This document shows, in pieces, positions 54,601 through 61,853 of a DNA stretch of 64,000 nucleotides (positions are counted from its first letter, which is position 1; every line of letters starts with the position of its first letter). The notes under the pieces were generated by a model that ran no database searches, was not told the origin of the DNA, and saw nothing but the letters and a program-made list of their open reading frames with translations. Location of the stretch: positions 1 through 64,000 of the forward strand of contig JASMLP010000101.1 in NCBI GenBank assembly GCA_030748635.1. Direction: 5' to 3'. Source of the DNA: Planctomycetota bacterium (lineage in GTDB: Bacteria; Planctomycetota; JACQVV01; JASMLP01). Made by a program: the position numbers and the translations under genes.

Positions 54601-55433
54601 GGTCTGTACTGTCAGGAATTCTCTTTCTCGTTGTGGGGACGATCGCTTCCCACCCGGCCCATGCGCAGGCGCATTTGAAAAAGGGCTCAGCAACCATTGA
54701 GAGTGGTGTCAAGACGGTGAAGCCCACTAACAGTGACAAACATAAGTCGAAATTGGAGCGGTTCGAAAAAAAACCGTCCGTACCTGTCAAGGTTCCGCGA
54801 AGATCCGCAAAAAGGCCGGTCAAACCACCCAAGAAGGCGAAAACGGTCCGACCCCAACCCAAGCCCCGAACCAGGACTCCCATGCCGTCACGCGCGAAGG
54901 TCCGTCCCACCGATTCTCGTCCTCGAGAGCGGGCGAAAGAAGTGACTCCTCGGGTTCAGGTTGCAACAGACAAAAGCCGCTCTTTGGAGAAGAAAAAAAA
55001 GGAATTCGTCGGGCTGTATAGGCAAAAGATGGGTGATTCAAAACCTCCTCCAAAGAAACCGCCAATACGGATGATTTTCACTAAAAAACCTGCCCCGAAA
55101 AAGCCAGATGTAGTGAAAGTGACGAAAGATAGTGTCGGCGCTGACAGTGTCAACACAGATGGGGCGAAGAAGCAGGAATCGATCAAAAAAGAACAAAAGG
55201 TTTCCAAAGAAGCGGCCCGGGTTGTAGTCGAGAGAAAAAAGGCCGTGGCCGAAGATTTGAGGAGGAAAGAAGAAGTTATCGCCAGGGAACAAGCTCAGAA
55301 GAGAGCGGTTGAGGCCCAAAAGAAAGCGGAAGAAGCTAAAAAGAAATCGGAAGAAGCCAAGAAGAAAGAAGAAGAAGCCAAGAAGAAGAAAGAAGAGGAA
55401 GCTAAGAAGAAGCCCCCTCCCAAAAAACCTTAG
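54597..55433 (+). CDS. exported Lys/Pro/Glu-rich protein with coiled-coil tail
   Basis: 278 residues. Signal peptide SGILFLVVGTIASHPAHAQ. The middle is basic and Pro-rich (RRSAKRPVKPPKKAKT, PPPKKPPIRMIF, KKPAPKKPDVVKV). The last 90 residues are an uninterrupted helix of K-K-x-E-E-A-K type repeats (EAKKKSEEAKKKEEEAKKKK), ending KKPPPKKP. It resembles TolA or KAXXX-like spacers by composition only. Predicted isoelectric point is very high; perhaps it bridges envelope layers or binds DNA or anionic polymers outside the inner membrane. Confidence 0.6.
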   Translation: MRSVLSGILFLVVGTIASHPAHAQAHLKKGSATIESGVKTVKPTNSDKHKSKLERFEKKPSVPVKVPRRSAKRPVKPPKKAKTVRPQPKPRTRTPMPSRAKVRPTDSRPRERAKEVTPRVQVATDKSRSLEKKKKEFVGLYRQKMGDSKPPPKKPPIRMIFTKKPAPKKPDVVKVTKDSVGADSVNTDGAKKQESIKKEQKVSKEAARVVVERKKAVAEDLRRKEEVIAREQAQKRAVEAQKKAEEAKKKSEEAKKKEEEAKKKKEEEAKKKPPPKKP

Positions 55434-55642
55434 TGGATGTTCCGCGGGGGACAAAGGCCTCGATCGAATTCGCACAGTACACCGATGGGCTGAAAAGAGG
55501 ACGCAATTTCCGGGGACGAAGCGACTCACCGTTCGAGAACCCCGAACCGAGTCGTTCTCGATTCCCGTCGTTGGGCGGCGAACCGGTCGACGGCAAGGCC
55601 CTTCGCAAAATCCCGATTACAGGGTATCTTTTGGATTCATAA
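55433..55642 (+). CDS. possible small protein (69 aa), GTG start
   Basis: In-frame GTG overlaps the previous stop (TAGTG) and opens a 69-codon frame containing VPRGTKASIEFAQYTDGL and IPITGYLLDS. It is not clearly similar to anything I know, and it could be chance. The rest of the 320-base gap 55434-55753 (55643 onward) shows no gene; the kinase start lies at its end. Confidence 0.25.
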   Translation: MDVPRGTKASIEFAQYTDGLKRGRNFRGRSDSPFENPEPSRSRFPSLGGEPVDGKALRKIPITGYLLDS

Positions 55643-55753
55643 AGTCCGTCTTTCCTCTCAAATCATGTGGATGATGGACATTCGGACACATCGATCGGTT
55701 TTTTCGTCTCGCAAGTCCCTCCTGTCCTCTTTACTTTCGGGAGCACAAATCTC

Positions 55754-58700
55754 TTGGCCCTGAGTTGCATGCATTGCGGTCCTCTCTCCGAGGAAGTCGA
55801 AGGCGTGATCGATTGCCCGATGTGTGGGGCCCCTCTGATGGTTGTTTCTCAAAACATCGCCCCGGAGAAATCGGCCGGGGTGGATGACGACTGGAACGAG
55901 ACTCAGGGAGCGACCGTGATCGATCGAGAGCCCTCCATCCTCGAGACAGACGATTCCGGCACGGACCTCTTCGATTCCGACTCCCTGACCGATTCCGAAC
56001 CGACCGGATTTTCCGCGATCGATTCCGGGCAGACCATGCTTGAAATCGGAGAGGATGGCCTTTCCTCCTCCGGTGAGCCTGGTGACTTCACGAGTCTCGC
56101 AACAATGATCGTGAATCCGGAACACCAAGATCTCATCGATCAAGCACAATCGATCGGCCTCCTCGATGAGAGTCAGAGAGACCTATTGGAAAGTCGATTC
56201 GAGCAATCTCCCGGCTGCAGTCTCGAGGAAGCGCTCTCTATCTTGCAGATCGACGAAAATCAGCGGGAGGCTATTCGCAATCTGAATGCCCAGGCGAAGC
56301 CGGACACCGGGCAGTGGGAACGCGCATCCACTCATCTCTCCAAGGAGCAACGCCAGGATCTTCTGGTACTCAAAACGCTTCTCGACAGAGGGCAGGTGGA
56401 TCTCACACAGGTCAATCAGATCCTGTCCCAACTGGTCGAAGGAAAATCCAAACTGCTCGATCTTCTTCAACTCCAAGGGGTACTCGACAAGCAAAACAGT
56501 CAAACCCTGCACGAGGAGATGGCCACCATTTCGCCGGATCTGGCCACCAAGTCTTTCGCCGACCTCATGGGGCGCTATACGGTGGTGACCACCGGCAATA
56601 AAATCACACTGCACGACAAGGCCAATATCCAACTCTTTGGCCCCTATGAAGTGCTCGACGAAATCGCCCGTGGCGGCATGGGAGTCGTGTACAAGGCCCA
56701 ACACACGGTACTTGGACGGGTGGTCGCACTGAAAGTGATGCTGGCCGGAGATACCGCTCATCCGGAAGAGATGGCGCGCTTTCAGAGAGAAACCCAAGCC
56801 ACAGCTCACCTGGACCATCCCAATATTGTCCGCATCTACGATGTAGGACAGCAGGGGGAGACCCCTTATTTCACCATGGAACTCGTCCGCGGATGTTCAC
56901 TTGAAGCCATGATTCGAGATGACCGCCCCGGAGTTTCCAAAGCCATCGACATCATCAATCAACTGGCCCAAGGTCTCGCCTACAGCCACGCCGAGGGGAT
57001 CATCCACCGCGATCTCAAGCCAGCCAACATCCTCTTCGATGAGGAGGGGATTCCCAAACTGACAGACTTCGGTCTGGCCAAATTCGTGGAAAGCGAGACC
57101 AATCTCACCCGGAGCGGCGCCACCCTGGGAACGCCCGCTTACATGAGCCCGGAACAAGCTGCCGGCGATGGGGATCGGTTAGGCCCACTTTCCGATGTTT
57201 ACTCCATGGGAGTCATTTTTTACGAGATCCTCACGGGAGAGAAACCCCATAAAGGTCGATCTTTCGCGGACCTTGTGGTGCAAATCCTCAACAAGGAGCC
57301 TCCCAGACCCCGCTCTCTCAACCCCTCTATTCACCCCGACGTCGAGACCATCTGCCTCAAGGCCATGGCCAAAGAGATGGACCGACGATATGAGTCTTCG
57401 CAGGCGTTCGCCGAAGATCTTGAAAGATTTCGTGACGGCCGCGCCATCGAAGCCCGGGCCCCAGGAGCGGTCTACCGTTTTTCTCTCTGGGTTCGTCGAA
57501 ACAAAGTTTTGGCAACCGTGATCGCCCTGGCCATTCTAGCCGTCGTTTCCGTGGGAGGAGTCTTCGGCGCCAAAGCGATCCAGGAAACTCGACGACGCCG
57601 TTCCCTCGAAGAGGCCCAGGCTCGATCTGCCCTCGAAAAGGCTCAAGCTTTTGAACGTCGCGAGAAATCCCAGGTCTTCTTCGATAAGGCCCTTCTTTAT
57701 CAACGTCGAGGTCGGGCCGAACTCGCTGTCGACTTTTTCCGACGGGCGGCCCAGGCCGACCCCACCTACGATCAGGCGTTCCACGAATCCGCACTCGTGC
57801 TCAAGGCCATGGGCCCTTCCCGGTACCCTGAAGCGATTCAAGAGCTTGACAAGGCGAACCGCGCCGCACCCCATAAGACGTCGCACCTTCTGGAGCGAGC
57901 ATCGATCCATCAGCGTCAGGACGACTACAAAAAGTCCCTCAAAGACCTTAACCGGGTACTGCAAATTTCCCCTGAGGATCCTGAAGCTCTGACCAATCGG
58001 GCATCGGTCTGGCTGGCGATGGGGGACACTTCTAACGGGCTCAAAGATCTGGAATCCGCTCTTTCCCAGCGACCTGATCTTCCTCAGGCACTCTACAACC
58101 GAGGCGAAATTCGTCGGTCCCAGTCGAACCCGTCGGCCGCCCTTGCCGATTATACTCGCGCCTTGGAAATCGAACCTGGATTTTACGCCGCTCGTTACGC
58201 TCAAGCTCGTACATACTTCGAACTAGAAAATCAGGAACTCGCTCGTCGCGCCGTGGATCGAGCCATCGAAGATGTTCAGAAGATTCTTCAACGCAGTCCG
58301 TCTCGCCGAGCCCAGGAGATCTTCGACAAATCGCTTCTCCTGCGCAGCACGATTCGAGCGGAAGCGGGAAAAATCGCGCAGGCGCTTTCCGACCTGGACA
58401 AGATCTTGGCGTTTGATGCCAACCGTCTCGATGCACTGCGTAAACGCTCGACTCTCTTCGAAGCCTGGGGAAGACTCGACGATGCGATTCGAGATCGTCG
58501 CCATATTCTTGGACTTCTGAAGGAAAATGACACCACGGACCGTATCGAACTGGCACGTCTTCTCCTTGCTCGAGATCTCAACGACGAAGCCGCCTCCATC
58601 CTTGCCGACCTGCCGAATTCGATCTCTTCACAGCCCTTTGTTATCGTTCTCAAAGGCCAACTTGCTGAAGCTCGGGGTCAGTTGTCAGAATCTCTCGAAT

Positions 58701-59713
58701 TTTTTGATCAAATTCCTGCCGATTCGAAATTCTATGAACAGGCGGTCGTGTCGAGAGCCCGAATATCTCTGAAAATGGGTCGACTCGAAGATGCCGCCAC
58801 CCTTTACGCACCCCTGCTGAAATCGGCCAAAGGTAACCCGGAACTCCTTCTCAACATGATATTGGTGCGTCTCGAGTCGGGTAAAATCGAGGATGCGCTG
58901 CCTAGCCTCAAGAGGCTAGAATTCAATCACAATGACTGGCTCAAGGCCCGCCTGACTGCCGTCCTGCGATCACCAGACAAAAGGCAATCGTACCAACCGA
59001 ACACCCTTTTATTCTTGACCGAACGGATGGCTCTTCTCTACCCCAAAGACTCGAATGTTCTCGCTGCTTGTCTTGCCACTTGCGTCCACCTAGCCAGCAC
59101 AAATAGCGCGGACGCTCAGAAGCGTCTCGAAAAAGCGACCGCCGATCTAGCCGCACTGGAACCGGATCACCCACTCGTCCTCCGAGTCCAGGCGACGCTC
59201 GCCTATCAATCCGACCGAGGACAGGAAGCGATCACTTTGCTAGATCGAGCTCTTACCGCCGCCCCACAAACCGTTGAACTCTACTTTCTGCGCGCACATC
59301 AGAAACATCGTTTGGGCCTGACTCTGGACGCGCTCGGTGATCTCGGAACTCTCCTCAACCTTCAGCCCGGCCACATCGAAGGGACGTACCTGTTAGGGAG
59401 TATCTATCAAGAGATGGAAGCCTTCGCTCAGGCCGATCAGATACTAACTCAACTCATCGCCTCCCATCCCGAACATGCTGGAGCCTATCTTCAGCGCGCG
59501 CTCTGCCGAGCCCGCTCGGGAGATGAAGATGCGGCCCTGCTCGACCTCAATGAAACCATCCGACTCGATGACAATGCCGACGCCCGTTTCAACCGAGCGG
59601 TACTCCACCTGAGAGCTTCGCGCCGCGAAGCTGGAGTCGAAGATTTGCGAGCCGCACTCCGACTGGATCCCACTCACACTCAGGCCAAAAAGATCCTCGA
59701 ATCCTACGAATAG
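55754..59713 (+). CDS. Ser/Thr kinase with N-terminal zinc ribbon, TM segment and TPR repeats
   Basis: 1319 residues from TTG 55754 (GGGAG about 10 bases upstream), chosen because it keeps the zinc ribbon SCMHC...DCPMC whole; a GTG at 55667 would add 29 residues. After an acidic linker and a helical region, the kinase spans about 296-570: RGGMGVVYKA, Lys327 in VALKVM, HRDLKPAN with Asp420, DFGLAK with Asp438, TPAYMSPEQA. A TM segment follows near 595-615 (VLATVIALAILAVVSV). The last about 680 residues hold some fifteen TPR units, e.g. PQALYNRGEIRRSQSNPSAA and EPGFYAARYAQARTYFELEN, extracytoplasmic if the topology is right. Same plan as other Planctomycetota kinases; substrates unknown. Confidence 0.9.
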   Translation: MALSCMHCGPLSEEVEGVIDCPMCGAPLMVVSQNIAPEKSAGVDDDWNETQGATVIDREPSILETDDSGTDLFDSDSLTDSEPTGFSAIDSGQTMLEIGEDGLSSSGEPGDFTSLATMIVNPEHQDLIDQAQSIGLLDESQRDLLESRFEQSPGCSLEEALSILQIDENQREAIRNLNAQAKPDTGQWERASTHLSKEQRQDLLVLKTLLDRGQVDLTQVNQILSQLVEGKSKLLDLLQLQGVLDKQNSQTLHEEMATISPDLATKSFADLMGRYTVVTTGNKITLHDKANIQLFGPYEVLDEIARGGMGVVYKAQHTVLGRVVALKVMLAGDTAHPEEMARFQRETQATAHLDHPNIVRIYDVGQQGETPYFTMELVRGCSLEAMIRDDRPGVSKAIDIINQLAQGLAYSHAEGIIHRDLKPANILFDEEGIPKLTDFGLAKFVESETNLTRSGATLGTPAYMSPEQAAGDGDRLGPLSDVYSMGVIFYEILTGEKPHKGRSFADLVVQILNKEPPRPRSLNPSIHPDVETICLKAMAKEMDRRYESSQAFAEDLERFRDGRAIEARAPGAVYRFSLWVRRNKVLATVIALAILAVVSVGGVFGAKAIQETRRRRSLEEAQARSALEKAQAFERREKSQVFFDKALLYQRRGRAELAVDFFRRAAQADPTYDQAFHESALVLKAMGPSRYPEAIQELDKANRAAPHKTSHLLERASIHQRQDDYKKSLKDLNRVLQISPEDPEALTNRASVWLAMGDTSNGLKDLESALSQRPDLPQALYNRGEIRRSQSNPSAALADYTRALEIEPGFYAARYAQARTYFELENQELARRAVDRAIEDVQKILQRSPSRRAQEIFDKSLLLRSTIRAEAGKIAQALSDLDKILAFDANRLDALRKRSTLFEAWGRLDDAIRDRRHILGLLKENDTTDRIELARLLLARDLNDEAASILADLPNSISSQPFVIVLKGQLAEARGQLSESLEFFDQIPADSKFYEQAVVSRARISLKMGRLEDAATLYAPLLKSAKGNPELLLNMILVRLESGKIEDALPSLKRLEFNHNDWLKARLTAVLRSPDKRQSYQPNTLLFLTERMALLYPKDSNVLAACLATCVHLASTNSADAQKRLEKATADLAALEPDHPLVLRVQATLAYQSDRGQEAITLLDRALTAAPQTVELYFLRAHQKHRLGLTLDALGDLGTLLNLQPGHIEGTYLLGSIYQEMEAFAQADQILTQLIASHPEHAGAYLQRALCRARSGDEDAALLDLNETIRLDDNADARFNRAVLHLRASRREAGVEDLRAALRLDPTHTQAKKILESYE

Positions 59714-59858
59714 GTAGGAATCCCTCCCGCCCTCGGCCGATTTCACGAATTCTTAACCGGCCGTGTTTCGTGGAAAGCTTCGGCTCAAACCGTTACAATA
59801 TCGCCCCACAGCACCTCGCGTAAACAGCTACCAGCAGAAGAGTAAGGGAGTAGGTTCA

Positions 59859-61850
59859 GTGGAGATCGATCAGGGTCAAAACAATCCCACCATCCAATTC
59901 GATGGGCAGATACTTTATCTTACCGCCAATACGGATCTGATCCGCGACCAGTTAGAGGGTACGCGGTTGGAGTGGAACGAATCGATTCCTCTGCTCGATA
60001 ACATCTCCACGGATGAAATCACTCCAGCCTGGGTCTGTTTTCACTATGATGAAACCTTGGGCGAATATGTCCACGTGGGCATTCGAGGTGGGCCCGTTGG
60101 GCAAGGGGATATTCTAAATGCGGATATCTCCGTCATCGTAAGTGGGCTCTCCAAGGGATGCGGGTCCAGTCGAGAAACCGCACCCTACGCGGAAAAATGG
60201 GCCGGTGTTCAGCTCGTTGTCGCTCGCACGATCGAAAAGATTTACGGTCAGAACTGTCAAAATATAGGCCTTCTCACAACCACCGACTTTGGGATTCTCG
60301 ATCGAATCCAAGCGGGGGAAGCGATCCCTCTTTCCGAATTCACGCAGGGACTCGATCCGATCTCTTCGGATATTGTCCGATGCGGCGGACTTTTTGCCTA
60401 TAACGAGGAGCGTCTCGCGGGGCGCCTCTCTCCTCCGCCGATCCAGACTCCAAAACGACCTCTTAATTTGATTGAAAAGATTATCGCTAGACACGCCATC
60501 GCAGACGCCAAGTCGGGGCGTACCGGCATCGATTCCGTGCAGCCAGGAGACGCTCTTTTTGTTCGCAGCGATATCCGTTTCAGCCACGAATATGTCACCC
60601 CGATGGCCTGGTCGCTTTTGCGCCGCCACTGCGGTGACGAGGCCAAGGTGAATCATCCGGAATCCGTTTACGCTTTTCGAGATCATCTGACCTTTCTCGG
60701 CGATGTCATGAGCGATGAACGCAAAAAGATGGGTCTGCTCGACAAAGCCGACGGACTCGCATCTACCCAAGAGGACTTTGCCCGTTCACAGGGCGTGCGA
60801 CTCTATGGCGAGGTTCAGGGAGGAGGCAGTGAAGCCATTTGTCACAACGCTGTCCTCGAAGACATTGTTCTGCCGGGACAGATTGTCATCGGTAGCGATA
60901 GTCACACCTGTACCGCCGGCGCCATGGGAGCGTTCGCTTTCGGGGTCGGTTCCACGGACTTAGCCGCTAGCTGGTGCACTCGTGACATTCGAGTCAAAGT
61001 CCCCGAAGTGGTCCGTTATCAAGTATCCGGAAATCGTCAATGGGACATCACGGCCAAGGACATCATGTTGCACATTCTGGCCACCGAGTATTGTCGAGCT
61101 GGCCGCTCCATCGGAAAAGTTCTCTTTTTCCAGGGAGAAGCGATTCGAGACCTTTCCATGGATGAGAGAGCGACTCTCACGAACATGGCCGTAGAAGGTG
61201 GAGCCACAACCGGCATTATCGAAGCCGATGATAAAACGCTTCAATTCCTGGCCGATTACCGAGGTCTGGATCCGGAATCGATTCGCCCCCAAATCGTGAA
61301 TTGTGATCCGGACGCTACCTATGGGGATGACTTCGAAATCTTGCTGGACGATTTACGTCCCATGGTGGCCACCCCTGGCGATCCGAGAAACGGTGTTTCG
61401 ATCGACCAGATCCCTGAAAATACCCGTATAGGCATCGCGTACGCCGGGAGTTGTACCGGTGGCAAAATGGCGGATATGGACATGTACGCCGCGGTGCTCA
61501 AAAAAGCGGAATCGATGGGACTCCGAGTCCATGAAAACATTCATTTCTATATCCAATTCGGTAGTCAGAAGATCAAGGACTACGCTCGTGACCGAGGATA
61601 TATCGAACTTTTCGAACGAGTTGGAGCGGAACTGATCAATCCGAGTTGTGGCGCCTGCATCAACGCTGGCCCCGGTTCCAGTCGTTCCAAGGACGAGGTG
61701 ACTATTTCCAGTCAAAACCGAAACTTTCCCGGCCGATCCGGACCTGGACAAGTGTACCTGGCCAGCCCTTACGTGGTCGCTGCCAGCGCGATTGCTGGCC
61801 ACATCACCAGTCCATGTACCTATCTCGAACCGGCCGATGTGACCCCCTGA
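59859..61850 (+). CDS. aconitase-superfamily hydratase with N-terminal swivel domain fused to the LeuC-like core
   Basis: 663 residues from GTG 59859, chosen for AAGGGAG 8 bases upstream (an upstream in-frame GTG adds 32 residues). Residues 1-165 are a swivel (LeuD/domain 4-like) module: STDEITPAWVCF and KGCGSSRETAPYAE with the catalytic Ser, ending QNIGLLTTTDFGIL. Residues about 205-663 are the LeuC-like core, with SDSHTCTAGAMGAFAFGVGSTDLA and 4Fe-4S ligands Cys532 (GSCTGG), Cys597 and Cys600 (SCGAC). LeuC/LeuD are normally separate, and AcnA has the swivel at the C-terminus; this order resembles AcnB without its HEAT domain. Substrate unknown: a 3-hydroxy or 2-hydroxy acid by family. Confidence 0.85.
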   Translation: MEIDQGQNNPTIQFDGQILYLTANTDLIRDQLEGTRLEWNESIPLLDNISTDEITPAWVCFHYDETLGEYVHVGIRGGPVGQGDILNADISVIVSGLSKGCGSSRETAPYAEKWAGVQLVVARTIEKIYGQNCQNIGLLTTTDFGILDRIQAGEAIPLSEFTQGLDPISSDIVRCGGLFAYNEERLAGRLSPPPIQTPKRPLNLIEKIIARHAIADAKSGRTGIDSVQPGDALFVRSDIRFSHEYVTPMAWSLLRRHCGDEAKVNHPESVYAFRDHLTFLGDVMSDERKKMGLLDKADGLASTQEDFARSQGVRLYGEVQGGGSEAICHNAVLEDIVLPGQIVIGSDSHTCTAGAMGAFAFGVGSTDLAASWCTRDIRVKVPEVVRYQVSGNRQWDITAKDIMLHILATEYCRAGRSIGKVLFFQGEAIRDLSMDERATLTNMAVEGGATTGIIEADDKTLQFLADYRGLDPESIRPQIVNCDPDATYGDDFEILLDDLRPMVATPGDPRNGVSIDQIPENTRIGIAYAGSCTGGKMADMDMYAAVLKKAESMGLRVHENIHFYIQFGSQKIKDYARDRGYIELFERVGAELINPSCGACINAGPGSSRSKDEVTISSQNRNFPGRSGPGQVYLASPYVVAASAIAGHITSPCTYLEPADVTP

Positions 61851-61853
61851 CAC

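Noticed and set aside
59859-61850. LeuC or AcnB
   Set aside because: The domain order excludes stand-alone LeuC, and the N-terminal HEAT domain of AcnB is missing.
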